From Alcanivoracaceae bacterium (GTDB lineage: Bacteria; Pseudomonadota; Gammaproteobacteria; Xanthomonadales; Marinicellaceae): DNA of 64,000 bases. Below the pieces are notes generated by a model. It was given only the letters and a program-made list of their open reading frames with translations. It made no database searches and had not been told where the DNA came from. Every line of letters begins with the position of its first letter. The first letter of the stretch is position 1. Positions 9,851-18,507 of this stretch are shown here, one piece after another. The stretch lies in the NCBI GenBank assembly GCA_016744455.1, contig JADGEI010000011.1, forward strand, positions 12,569-76,568. Direction: 5' to 3'. The translations under genes and the position numbers were made by a program.

Positions 9851-10396
9851 TTAATCATTATTATGATTTTTTATAATTTTACAAGGTACACCTGCAATCA
9901 CACAATTAGATGGGAAACTTTTAGTAACGACTGCTCCTGCAGCAACAATGACATTATCTCCTAGTTGTACACCTGGTAAAATTGAAACATTTGCTCCAAT
10001 CCAACAGTTTTTACCTATTTCTATTGGTTTTTCTTTAATCCAAACTGTGAAATCTAATAAGTCGTGATTTGCCGATATTATTTTGACACCTGGAGCAAAA
10101 ATTGTGTCATCGCCAATGAATACACCATTTCCTCCTTGTATATAGCAGTTTCCACTCAATGCAAATGAAGTCCATACATTTTTTCCAATAGTGATTTTCC
10201 CAATTGCTCCTGAAGTAAAATGAATCATCCAAGGTATTTCACTATTTATTCGAAGAATTTTTTGAAAAAAATTATTAACAATCCATAAACCTGGTGTAAT
10301 TGGACTTTTCCACCCCCTTCCTATAAAACTCTTAACACGAGAAATGAAATGTTTAATGCTATTATTTTTTGTTTTTTGTTTTTCTGTTGTGTTCAT
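9851..10396 (-). CDS. Hexapeptide-repeat acyltransferase (maltose/galactoside acetyltransferase type)
   Basis: 181 residues dominated by left-handed beta-helix repeats: ITIGKNVWTSF, GDDTIFAPGVKIIS, IGKNCWIGANVSILPGV and GDNVIVAAGAVVTKSF. The ANHD at roughly residues 114-117 supplies the usual catalytic histidine of this acetyltransferase class, and the end CVIAGVPCKIIK is characteristic. Reaction: acetyl transfer from acetyl-CoA to a sugar hydroxyl or amine. Its start overlaps the flippase stop by 4 bp and the CysE-like gene follows after 12 bp. Together with the WbpD homologue, this gives the cluster three soluble acyltransferases. Confidence 0.82.
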   Translation of the reverse strand: MNTTEKQKTKNNSIKHFISRVKSFIGRGWKSPITPGLWIVNNFFQKILRINSEIPWMIHFTSGAIGKITIGKNVWTSFALSGNCYIQGGNGVFIGDDTIFAPGVKIISANHDLLDFTVWIKEKPIEIGKNCWIGANVSILPGVQLGDNVIVAAGAVVTKSFPSNCVIAGVPCKIIKNHNND

Positions 10397-11874
10397 TTTA
10401 GCTTCACTTTTATTACGCTTGGTATATATTTATTAAATTTTTCTGGTATTTTTATGTACATATACTTATATAATAAACACAAAATAATAGGAAAATAGAA
10501 AATTGAAGATACAATTAATTGTATCCACCACTCGTGGTTATTATTCAAAATATATGTTAATGCTATTGGAGATGCTAAAATACTTAACAGCATTATTTGA
10601 CTTATTTGTTTTAAAGGTAATATTTGCCATGCTTTTAACTCAAACCCTTGCCCAATTTTATACAAGTTGAAAGGAACTGTCCAAAAATATAATGTTACTA
10701 TTGTTGCAATAGCAGCACCTAAGTAACCAAATAGTTGTATAAATAAAATACTTAAAAAGATATTAATTATAAAATCAAATAAACTCCGAAACAATATAGC
10801 TTTTGTTTGACCTAATGCCATCATGGCAGAACCATAAATCACAATGCGAATTGGCAGAATGAATAGATAGATATAAAAAGGTGCCACACTTCCTTCATAT
10901 TTTTCAGAATATAGAGTCAAAATTAATGACTTTCCTGATATTAATAAAAATATCATAACAGGAAAAAGAACAATCGCGCTTTTAACAGCAGCCTTTTTAA
11001 AAAGTTTTAAAGCTTTTATTTTTTTTTCTTGATCTATATATTTTACCATATCAACTAATATGATTGAAGCGATAGAACCTGTAATGATTCCTATTAATGG
11101 AATCTCAATTGCTCCATTTACATAATTTGCAAATTTTTCAGGTGTACACATAGTTGAAACAATTACTTTATCAGTCATTAAAGTAATTGTACCTAGCATC
11201 CCAGAGAGGCCAAGAGGTACTGAATAATTTAATATTTTCAACATGCTTTGTTTACATGGAAGGGTTATCTTGCCAGGGACGTGTTTAAAACATAGCCACA
11301 AAATAAATGGTAATGCTAATAATGGGAAATATATTTGAGCTATTAATGGTCCAGTAAAACTACGTGTTAAAAATATACCTGTTATAATAAAACTAACCAA
11401 TAAAAACTTTGATATAACATTGTAGATGGTGAATGTGTAAGTTTTGTTTTGTGTGATTAATACAGCCCCTAATATAGTTGCTGGCATCATAAAAACAGGA
11501 TATGGAATTAACCATTTAAGGGTTATTAACAAATCAGGGTTATCAAAATAATGCGCTATAATTTTATACCCTCCTAAGTATAAAAAAGCACTAAAAACTA
11601 GTGCCATAACAAATAATAAAACAATATTATCTATAATAATACCAGTTTTACGATGTTTCTCTTTCGGTAAAAAATAAAAAAGGGCATCAGACAAACCAAG
11701 CATTACTAGTGGAGCTATAAAGCTATAAACTAATATTGTTTGTTTCATTGTAGCGTAATCATGTTTTGTTAATAGTCTTGCCGCAATAACCCCAGCAATA
11801 ATTAATGCTATATTGTTGAATGTTCCTCCAAGAGATAAAGCGAGGACTTTTTTTGTTCTAGTAACTTGTACCAT
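10393..11874 (-). CDS. Wzx-like polysaccharide flippase
   Basis: 493 residues made almost wholly of hydrophobic segments separated by short loops, consistent with 12-14 membrane helices in the MATE/MOP superfamily (polysaccharide biosynthesis protein). The N-terminus KKVLALSLGGTFNNIALIIA and the segment TLMTDKVIVSTM are typical of Wzx-type flippases. Such proteins move undecaprenyl-linked repeat units across the inner membrane. It sits directly after the sugar-nucleotide genes (12 bp after the aminotransferase) and overlaps the next gene by 4 bp. I did not find a matching Wzy polymerase in the window, so polymerisation must be encoded elsewhere or be of another type. Confidence 0.85.
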   Translation of the reverse strand: MVQVTRTKKVLALSLGGTFNNIALIIAGVIAARLLTKHDYATMKQTILVYSFIAPLVMLGLSDALFYFLPKEKHRKTGIIIDNIVLLFVMALVFSAFLYLGGYKIIAHYFDNPDLLITLKWLIPYPVFMMPATILGAVLITQNKTYTFTIYNVISKFLLVSFIITGIFLTRSFTGPLIAQIYFPLLALPFILWLCFKHVPGKITLPCKQSMLKILNYSVPLGLSGMLGTITLMTDKVIVSTMCTPEKFANYVNGAIEIPLIGIITGSIASIILVDMVKYIDQEKKIKALKLFKKAAVKSAIVLFPVMIFLLISGKSLILTLYSEKYEGSVAPFYIYLFILPIRIVIYGSAMMALGQTKAILFRSLFDFIINIFLSILFIQLFGYLGAAIATIVTLYFWTVPFNLYKIGQGFELKAWQILPLKQISQIMLLSILASPIALTYILNNNHEWWIQLIVSSIFYFPIILCLLYKYMYIKIPEKFNKYIPSVIKVKLK

Positions 11875-11886
11875 ATTTATTAGATA

Positions 11887-12987
11887 TTAAACCTGTGTTT
11901 TTAGAAGTTGTTGATTGATATTATTGATTTCTATATCTAATAAATATGGATTCATTGGTAAGCTTAAAATATCTTTTGACACTATTTCACTCACTGGGAA
12001 ATCATTAACTTTATAGCCAAGATATCTAAAACACTCTTGCAAGTGTAATGGCCTAGGGTAATGGACCGCTGTCGGAATATATTGTTCCTTTAAATATAAC
12101 TGTACTTCATCGCGTTTTTTTACTCGAATGGAAAACTGAGCCCAAACAGAGGTAGTAAACTTTTCTATAAAAGGCAATACAATATCTTTAGTTTCAAGTT
12201 CTTCGCAGTACCGATCTGCGACTTTTTGTCTTAAAATTATGTCCTTTTTGTAGTGTTTTAGTTTGACATTTAGAACCGCTGCTTGAATAGTGTCAAGCCT
12301 ACCACCCATTCCAATATATTTATGATGGTATCTTTTATCCTGTCCATGAGTTCTCATTTGTCTCATTTTGACTGCCAATTCCTCATCATTGGTAAATATT
12401 GCCCCACCATCGCCATAACACCCCAATGGTTTTGCTGGGAAAAAACTTGTAGTAGAAATATCACCTAAATTGCTGTCTGTCTTACCTTTATAAGTACTGC
12501 CAAAGCTTTGAGCTCCATCAATGATGACCTTTAAATTGTACCTATCCGCAATCAATTGTATTGCATCAATATCTGCGGGTTGTCCAAAAAGTGATACGGG
12601 CATAATGGCTTTTGTCTTGGATGTAATTCTTTCTTCAATTTTAGATGGGTCAATGTTATAAGTTCTTTCATCAACATCTACGAATACAGGAATTGCACCC
12701 ATAAATGCAATGGTTTCTGCTGTGGCTATAAATGTAAAAGGCGGTGTAATGATTTCATCACCTGGTTTAATGCCCAATGCCATCATTGCTAATAGCAGTG
12801 CATCTGTTCCATTGGAGCATGTAATGGCATGATTAGCATTGGTGAATGATTCTAAACTTTTTTCAAGCTGGGTGATTTCTTCCCCCATTATATAGTTTGA
12901 TTTATTTAGTACTGCTTGAACAGCTTCATCAATTTCTTTTTTGTAAAGTTGGTATTGATACTGTAAATTTGCAAAATCTATTTTCAT
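11887..12987 (-). CDS. wbpE: WbpE-like UDP-3-keto-hexuronate aminotransferase (DegT/DnrJ/EryC1/StrS)
   Basis: 366 residues, full length for a PLP-dependent sugar aminotransferase. The Schiff-base lysine is K186 in [15 protein letters not shown], and [16 protein letters not shown] and GRLDTIQAA are conserved family stretches; many of these stretches match WbpE from memory. Reaction: amino transfer from glutamate to C3 of UDP-2-acetamido-2-deoxy-3-keto-glucuronate. In Pseudomonas WbpE works coupled to WbpB, whose homologue is two genes upstream. The start overlaps the wbpD-like stop by 4 bp, so the three genes are translationally linked. Confidence 0.9.
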   Translation of the reverse strand: MKIDFANLQYQYQLYKKEIDEAVQAVLNKSNYIMGEEITQLEKSLESFTNANHAITCSNGTDALLLAMMALGIKPGDEIITPPFTFIATAETIAFMGAIPVFVDVDERTYNIDPSKIEERITSKTKAIMPVSLFGQPADIDAIQLIADRYNLKVIIDGAQSFGSTYKGKTDSNLGDISTTSFFPAKPLGCYGDGGAIFTNDEELAVKMRQMRTHGQDKRYHHKYIGMGGRLDTIQAAVLNVKLKHYKKDIILRQKVADRYCEELETKDIVLPFIEKFTTSVWAQFSIRVKKRDEVQLYLKEQYIPTAVHYPRPLHLQECFRYLGYKVNDFPVSEIVSKDILSLPMNPYLLDIEINNINQQLLKTQV

Positions 12988-13556
12988 TTGTATATAACTT
13001 TTAACCCATTGTTAATCAGTTTATATTCGCCAAATTCATCAGATGCTAGGTTATCAATAAATTCTAATGTATTACCTGAAATGCCAACCCAGCCAATCTG
13101 ACGAGCGGGAACACCCGCCATTAGTGCATAGGGTTTGACACTTTTATTAATGACTGCTCCAGATCCTACCATTGAATATTCACCAATAGTTACACCGCAT
13201 ATAATCGTGGCATTGGCGCCTATTGAGCAGCCTTTTTTAAGTAAAGTTTTTTTAAATTCTTCTTTTCTCTGTATAAAAGCTCTGGGATTGATGACATTGG
13301 TAAAAACCATCGACGGCCCAAGAAAAACATCGTCTTCTATTTCTACACCTTCATATATAGAAACATTGTTTTGTACTTTTATACCAGAGCCTAAACTTAC
13401 TTTAGGTCCAACTACGCAGTTTTGGCCGAAGGAACAATTTTTACCAATTTTTGTGTGTGATAGAATGTGAGAAAAATGCCATATTCTTGTATTACTTCCA
13501 ATTTCTACGTTCTCATCAACAATACTTGTTTCATGAACAAAGCTATCATTACTCAT
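12984..13556 (-). CDS. wbpD: WbpD-like UDP-3-amino-hexuronate N-acetyltransferase
   Basis: 190 residues forming a left-handed beta-helix. The sequence RIWHFSHI near the N-terminus and [15 protein letters not shown], then [19 protein letters not shown], are the hallmark stretches of WbpD/WlbB enzymes. It uses acetyl-CoA to acetylate the 3-amino group of UDP-2-acetamido-3-amino-2,3-dideoxy-glucuronate. ATGA overlaps (4 bp) at both ends tie it to the wbpB-like gene before and the wbpE-like gene after, which matches the order of the biochemical steps. Identification is by motif recall; no alignment was run. Confidence 0.9.
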   Translation of the reverse strand: MSNDSFVHETSIVDENVEIGSNTRIWHFSHILSHTKIGKNCSFGQNCVVGPKVSLGSGIKVQNNVSIYEGVEIEDDVFLGPSMVFTNVINPRAFIQRKEEFKKTLLKKGCSIGANATIICGVTIGEYSMVGSGAVINKSVKPYALMAGVPARQIGWVGISGNTLEFIDNLASDEFGEYKLINNGLKVIYK

Positions 13557-14515
13557 CTTTCTTGAACTTTTTTACAAAAAGGATGATAATCACCTTTTAA
13601 ACCGACAGGCTTTAAATCTCTGATAGTTGAAACTGTATTGATTGAGCTGTAAGCTTCGTTAAGACCAAATCCATTTCCTTTTAATATTTCTTTGTAACTT
13701 TTTGTGTGTAAATCGGTAAAACCTCCAGAAAACTCAATTTCTTCACCATTAATCTTAATACTGCGATAAGTTCTTTGCCCAATGCTTTTAACTTTTTCAG
13801 GAATGTAATCATAATTCACAGATAGAAACCACCTGACATTGGCATTTTTCAATTTTAAAAAACCAGCATTAACAAATGGTTTTTTAACATGGACTATATT
13901 TTCTTCAATATCACCAAATATCCAATTAAGCATGTCATAAAAATGTACGCCTATATTTGATGCTATCCCACCAGATTTATCTTCATCGCCTTTCCACGAT
14001 ATAAAAAACCATTTTCCTCGACTTGTTAAATAGGTCAAATCAATATCATAAATTTTATCTGGGTTGTTTTTGAGTTCTTGGGCTACCTTTTCTTTTAAAG
14101 CAATAATGGATGGATGTAATCTGAGTTGTAGAATATTAAATATTTTTTGATCAGTTTCTTCTTCAATAACCTTTAATTGATCTATATTCCAAGGGTTTAG
14201 AACTAATGGTTTCTCACATATAGCATCTGCACCTGACCTTAATGCAAATCGCATATGTGAGTCATGCAAGTAATTTGGGGAACAAATTGATACATAATCT
14301 ATTTTTTTGCCCGTATTTCTACGCCATTTATCAACAAACCTATCAAACCTTTCAAATTCTGTAAAAAAACTGGCTTCAGGAAAATGACTGTCCATAATTC
14401 CAATACCATCGTAAGGGTCTAAAGCAGCAACCAAATCATTACCAGTTTCTTTGATAGCTTTCATGTGTCGAGGTGCAATATATCCAGCAGCCCCTATTAA
14501 AGCAAAGTTTTTCAT
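13553..14515 (-). CDS. wbpB: WbpB-like UDP-N-acetyl-glucuronate 3-dehydrogenase (Gfo/Idh/MocA)
   Basis: 320 residues with the Gfo/Idh/MocA layout: an NAD-binding Rossmann start ([17 protein letters not shown]), the catalytic-region CEKPL at 100-104 and [16 protein letters not shown] in the substrate domain. The A-A-G-Y-I-A-P-R-H version of the nucleotide loop is typical of WbpB/WlbA. Reaction: NAD-dependent oxidation of C3 of UDP-GlcNAcA, producing the 3-keto substrate of WbpE. It is the first gene of the co-directional unit, with about 210 bp of gene-free DNA upstream that should contain the promoter. The dehydrogenase making UDP-GlcNAcA (WbpA) is not in the window. Confidence 0.9.
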   Translation of the reverse strand: MKNFALIGAAGYIAPRHMKAIKETGNDLVAALDPYDGIGIMDSHFPEASFFTEFERFDRFVDKWRRNTGKKIDYVSICSPNYLHDSHMRFALRSGADAICEKPLVLNPWNIDQLKVIEEETDQKIFNILQLRLHPSIIALKEKVAQELKNNPDKIYDIDLTYLTSRGKWFFISWKGDEDKSGGIASNIGVHFYDMLNWIFGDIEENIVHVKKPFVNAGFLKLKNANVRWFLSVNYDYIPEKVKSIGQRTYRSIKINGEEIEFSGGFTDLHTKSYKEILKGNGFGLNEAYSSINTVSTIRDLKPVGLKGDYHPFCKKVQER

Positions 14516-14725
14516 TGTGATATTTTCATGTAGAAATTAATGATGAGAGTTATATTCCAAAATACTATTGTAACTATTAATTATAAATTTGAAAGTTTTT
14601 CATATTAGTTACTTTTATTAGATTGAAAAAGGTTTAATCTGAAATACTATCGACATGTTTTTGCAATTCACAAAACCGTTTATTGCCTTCTTCGGCAATT
14701 TTAGATTTTTTGATCTATTTTACAA

Positions 14726-15616
14726 TTAGGTTTTTCTTGAGACTAGGTATTGTGCAAGGTATCTAAGGTAGGAGCTGTCGTTGGGGAGGTGTTGTAGCTG
14801 GGATACGGCTTCTTTTGAGTGTTTTATTGCTGCGCTTTTTGAAGCATCCAAGCCCATAATTGCGGGATAGGTGGATTTATTGTTGCCTATATCTGACCCT
14901 ATGGGTTTGCCAATTTCTTTAGCGTCTCCTATGATGTCTAAGACGTCATCTATTATTTGAAAGGCCATTCCAAAATTATAGGCGTATTTTTTTAGTGCTT
15001 GTTGGGTTTTTTCTGTGCACTTTGGATCTAATATACCGACCATTTCAACTGCTGCTGCAATAAGTGCTCCTGTCTTAAGTTGATGAATGTTATCCATTTC
15101 GGCTAATTGAAGTTGTTTATTCTCTGACTCTAAGTCCAATGATTGTCCACCTGCCATACCAATGGCTCCACAAGATTGACAAAGTTGGGCAATCAGTTTG
15201 ACTACTATTTGCGGATCTGTGTTTACGAGGGTTAAGACCTCAAATGCCATGGCTTGCAGGGCATCTCCTGCGAGTATTGCGGTTGCTTCATCGTATTTTA
15301 CATGACAAGTTGCTTTGCCACGACGTAAATCATCGTCATCCATCGCTGGTAAATCATCGTGGATTAGTGAATAAGCGTGAATCATTTCGACACTTGCAGC
15401 AATAAAATCAGCTTGTTTTAGATCTAAACCGAGTGCTTCGCTTGTGGCATAACTCAATAGTGGACGAATACGTTTGCCGCCTGATAGCAATGAATAACTC
15501 ATTGCTTCAATTAGGCGATTGGATTTTGAATAATGCTGTGTTAAAAAATCAGCTAAAAATGTATTTATACGTTTTTGGTAGTGGTGATTTTTTTCTTCAA
15601 ATTGTTTTGTCATCAT
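14726..15616 (-). CDS. ispA: Farnesyl diphosphate synthase
   Basis: 296 residues, the usual IspA length. The first aspartate-rich motif is DDLPAMDDDD at 87-96 and the second is FQIIDDVLD near 217-225; the GGKRIRPLL substrate-binding stretch lies near 47-55. It condenses IPP with DMAPP and then GPP to give C15 farnesyl diphosphate in the cytoplasm, the precursor of undecaprenyl phosphate, ubiquinone and haem side chains. xseB lies 49-50 bp upstream in the same direction, the common gammaproteobacterial xseB-ispA order; dxs, often next, is absent here. A second Met precedes Lys at the start (MMTKQ), so the start may be one codon later. Confidence 0.96.
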   Translation of the reverse strand: MMTKQFEEKNHHYQKRINTFLADFLTQHYSKSNRLIEAMSYSLLSGGKRIRPLLSYATSEALGLDLKQADFIAASVEMIHAYSLIHDDLPAMDDDDLRRGKATCHVKYDEATAILAGDALQAMAFEVLTLVNTDPQIVVKLIAQLCQSCGAIGMAGGQSLDLESENKQLQLAEMDNIHQLKTGALIAAAVEMVGILDPKCTEKTQQALKKYAYNFGMAFQIIDDVLDIIGDAKEIGKPIGSDIGNNKSTYPAIMGLDASKSAAIKHSKEAVSQLQHLPNDSSYLRYLAQYLVSRKT

Positions 15617-15665
15617 GTCTTATGGATTTCAGCCTTTGCAAATTTGATAAAATTAACTCGTGAGC

Positions 15666-15869
15666 TTAATTTTGTTGTGAACTATTAGCCATGAGTTTTT
15701 CAATTTTCGCTTCGGCTTCTGCCAATGTTTTTTGACAGCTTCTGGTCAATTTTACTCCTTTTTCAAAAAGTTTAAGCGACTCATCTAGGCTCAAATCACC
15801 GGATTCCATTTTACTTACAATTTCATCGAGTTCTTCAACTGATTTCTCAAATGTCTTTCTATCTGTCAT
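15666..15869 (-). CDS. xseB: Exodeoxyribonuclease VII small subunit
   Basis: 67 residues from the internal ATG at 15869, encoding MTDRKTFEKSVEELDEIVSK and the family-typical SLDESLKLFEKGVKLTRSCQ. The reading frame stays open to 15917, but the 16 extra N-terminal residues do not resemble XseB and most relatives begin near the MTDRK position, so I chose the shorter start. XseB binds the XseA catalytic subunit to form the nuclease that degrades single-stranded DNA to oligonucleotides. ispA follows in the same direction. Confidence 0.93.
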   Translation of the reverse strand: MTDRKTFEKSVEELDEIVSKMESGDLSLDESLKLFEKGVKLTRSCQKTLAEAEAKIEKLMANSSQQN

Positions 15870-15957
15870 AGTACTCAACTCTACTTGTGTATAAAAGGCG
15901 TATTTTAACAGAGTCAATGTGTAATGTGCAATGACGATGTATATTACACCTTGTTGA

Positions 15958-16656
15958 TTACTTCCAACCGCAAGCAGTTATAACTATGGCTACTGAAACA
16001 CAGTCGATTTTGGTTCCGTATTTTGTTGTGAAGCGTTTTTTTTTGGTTATTTTATCCATAAACCGTTCTACACTACCTTCTATCCCTTCTGAATAGAAGT
16101 TCATTTCGTATTGCGGTTTATCGACTTCTTCATCTATTAGTTTTGTTACCTGATTCCATTTGGGTTGTTGGTATGTTTTGTAAATAAAGTCTTCTGGATT
16201 TGCTGTCCTTGGTTGAAAAGCTTTATCTAAATTATATAATTTAGCTTTCCCTTGCATTGAATTTAGAATTAAACCAACTGAGGGGAGTTTATTTTGATTC
16301 TTCTCAATCTTGTTTTTTTGTTGGTTTTGTTGGTTTTGTTCTTTTTTTGCTAGCAGAGGTTTGCTTTTTTCTTTAGGTTTAGGTGGTTCTTTAATAGTTT
16401 CTGGTTTTGGCTTTATGGCATCAATTTGTACTTTTTGAGGTTCTATTGGTTTTTTTATAGGTTCTATTTGTACTGTCTTTGGTTTAACTAACTCAACACT
16501 TATGCGAGTCTTTTCAGTGCCTTGTTGCAACGACTGGTTTATTGGTATCAATAATAACAATGCCAGTACAACAACAGATAGACTCAGAGCTGTTGCATGC
16601 CTTTTTATAGAGTTATTGTTTTTTAACCAGTTGTGTTGTTGCCAAATTGTTTGCAA
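15958..16656 (-). CDS. TonB-like N-terminal protein with divergent C-terminus, function unknown
   Basis: 232 residues. A short cytoplasmic N-terminus is followed by one membrane helix (about 22-41, ALSLSVVVLALLLLIPI), then a long Pro/Lys/Glu-rich spacer (about 57-125) with repeated PKP/EPP units like the periplasm-spanning part of TonB. The C-terminal 100 residues do not show the TonB signature (no YP..A...G..G.V), and contain a Cys pair near the end (CVSVAIVITACGWK). ExbB/ExbD genes are not adjacent. It may span the periplasm and hold an unidentified partner. It is transcribed away from the membrane protein gene at 16766. Confidence 0.6.
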   Translation of the reverse strand: MQTIWQQHNWLKNNNSIKRHATALSLSVVVLALLLLIPINQSLQQGTEKTRISVELVKPKTVQIEPIKKPIEPQKVQIDAIKPKPETIKEPPKPKEKSKPLLAKKEQNQQNQQKNKIEKNQNKLPSVGLILNSMQGKAKLYNLDKAFQPRTANPEDFIYKTYQQPKWNQVTKLIDEEVDKPQYEMNFYSEGIEGSVERFMDKITKKKRFTTKYGTKIDCVSVAIVITACGWK

Positions 16657-16765
16657 ACTTTTTATTGTCCATTTCCCATTCCAAGTAGTGTATTTTAGTG
16701 ATATGATGTTAATTGAAAGTTAAATTCATACTATCTAACTAAATTAATTCAACTACAAAGAACAC

Positions 16766-18043
16766 ATGAAACCTGCAAATCCCCAAAAGTTTTTTTTATC
16801 TAACTTGCCACAGTTTTTTTCTTATGTGAATAGTAATCAAATCTTGCCTATGATTTTACTTTTGGCTGCTGGTCATGTGTTTACATTATTGCCATCAATT
16901 TTGGGGCTAATTGCTCTTTTTGTTTTGTATGCTTTGGTATATAAATTAGCTGTCGATGTGCTACTAGAAACAGCACATGGGAATATGCTGCCTGGTGACT
17001 TTCAGAGTTCTTTTGAAGCTAAATCAATCTTAATTCAATTTATTGTTGTTGGGTTATGCCAAAAAGGTATTTTAATTTGGTTGCTGTATTTTGTAAAAGA
17101 TCCTCTGATTTTAGTTTCCTATATCTTTGCTAGTACGTTTTTAACGCCAGCTATTTTTATGGTTTTATCTGTGACCAATTCGATCACCAGTGCTTTAAAT
17201 CCCATGACAATTATTCGTTTGATTAAACCACTATTTTTTAGTTACCTTTGCTTTGTTGGTTTTTGGTTGCTCTTAGAGTATTTACAACTCTACGCTATTG
17301 AACCGTTATTTTACAGAATTTTACCTGAGTTGTTTGCAAACATTGTCATTCTATTTTTTAAATTTTTTATCATGGTACTTAACTTTCACATCATGGGTTT
17401 TTTAATTTTTCAAAATCGAGAGTCCTATGGTTTTGAAGCTATGTTTAATAGTGAAAATGACGATGAATCATTAACTCTACAACAAGCTGAATCAAATCCT
17501 ATTCACCAGAGAATTAGAAGCTTGATACTTGCTGGAAATTTTTCTCAAGCGGCATTAATCATTGCCGAATTAAAAAAAAATGGTGATAATTCTAACGAGC
17601 TGCTGGTATTAGAAAAGCAGATAGAAGAATCAGCAAAAGATGATAAAACCAAATCGTTATCTGATGCTGAGTCAATACACGAGCTTATTAACGAAAATAA
17701 AATTGGCGCAGCTTTTAAACTTTATAGTGATTTAATCTTAGAAAATAAGAAATTCATTGAGAAAGACCCAACCGATATCAATGTTTTAGCTAAGTATGCT
17801 TTTTCTGCCGAAAAATTTCAAATGGTTGTAGACATTGTTAAGTTTTTTCATAACAAATATCCGGGGCATGAAGATATTGTGGCCAATTATTTTTTATTGG
17901 CACAAGTTCTTTATCGTAATCAAAACACTAAAGCAAAAGCTCAAACCATTTTGAATGGGTTGATAAAAAAATACCCAAACCATAAACTTAATTCACAACT
18001 AAGTTCATGGCTTAAAGGCATGGAGTTAATGAATCAAAAATAA
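16766..18043 (+). CDS. Polytopic membrane protein with C-terminal helical-repeat domain, function unknown
   Basis: 425 residues. The first 220 contain about five to six membrane segments (for example MILLLAAGHVFTLLPSILGL and ILIWLLYFVKDPLILVSYIF). From about 245 the sequence is soluble and alpha-helical, with TPR-like spacing (NFSQAALIIAELKKNGDN, AKYAFSAEKFQMVVDIVKFF and AKAQTILNGLIKKYPNHKL). I do not recognise the family beyond this. The TPR-like part suggests protein binding in the cytoplasm. It is divergent from the TonB-like gene (about 110 bp shared upstream) and converges with the lipoprotein gene 3 bp away. Confidence 0.65.
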   Translation: MKPANPQKFFLSNLPQFFSYVNSNQILPMILLLAAGHVFTLLPSILGLIALFVLYALVYKLAVDVLLETAHGNMLPGDFQSSFEAKSILIQFIVVGLCQKGILIWLLYFVKDPLILVSYIFASTFLTPAIFMVLSVTNSITSALNPMTIIRLIKPLFFSYLCFVGFWLLLEYLQLYAIEPLFYRILPELFANIVILFFKFFIMVLNFHIMGFLIFQNRESYGFEAMFNSENDDESLTLQQAESNPIHQRIRSLILAGNFSQAALIIAELKKNGDNSNELLVLEKQIEESAKDDKTKSLSDAESIHELINENKIGAAFKLYSDLILENKKFIEKDPTDINVLAKYAFSAEKFQMVVDIVKFFHNKYPGHEDIVANYFLLAQVLYRNQNTKAKAQTILNGLIKKYPNHKLNSQLSSWLKGMELMNQK

Positions 18044-18045
18044 AC

Positions 18046-18507
18046 CTATAGAAAATCTGTGGGTCTGGCCCATTTCCATGTGGCTGACTGGACTTTATAA
18101 ATTTCATCTTCAAGTTTAAAACTGACTTGAAATGTCACCATATCAGCTCGAATTGAGGTCAATATACTGGCACTTTTAATGGGTTTGCCACCCATCGCTG
18201 TTGCGATGGTGACATCAACATTGTTATCATCTATCCAGACGATTTCTTTGACTGTTGAAAAGACATGCAGCGTTTTGTGCCGCATTAATTGTAATTGAAT
18301 AATGCGTTTTATGTCTCGGAGTTTTCTACCTGATTGATCTAGGTAATTTTCGCTAATGTATTCAATTATTCGACTAAGTTTGCGTTCTTCAAAACGATTC
18401 TCCAATTCATCAATTGATTGGAGGAGGATTTGTTCTTTTGTGAGTTGTTGCTCACTGGTGCAAGCATCAAGTAGTAGCAACGATACAATTAATAAAAGGC
18501 TTTTCAT
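18046..18507 (-). CDS. Small lipoprotein, function unknown
   Basis: 153 residues. The N-terminus MKSLLLIVSLLLLDAC is a lipoprotein signal with the modified cysteine at 16 and no Asp at +2 (C-T-S), so outer-membrane sorting is plausible. The mature part is helical at first (QSIDELENRFEERKLSRII) and then beta-rich, resembling small SnoaL/NTF2-like periplasmic proteins in outline, but I cannot assign a family. It starts 4 bp inside the CotH gene's end, so it is co-transcribed downstream of it. Confidence 0.7.
   Translation of the reverse strand: MKSLLLIVSLLLLDACTSEQQLTKEQILLQSIDELENRFEERKLSRIIEYISENYLDQSGRKLRDIKRIIQLQLMRHKTLHVFSTVKEIVWIDDNNVDVTIATAMGGKPIKSASILTSIRADMVTFQVSFKLEDEIYKVQSATWKWARPTDFL

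Noticed and set aside
14682-14699. Hairpin ATTGCC-TTCTTC-GGCAAT as ispA terminator
   Set aside because: On the minus strand it is not followed by a T-run; the T-rich side is on the strand without a gene. A 23-codon open frame here has no start codon.
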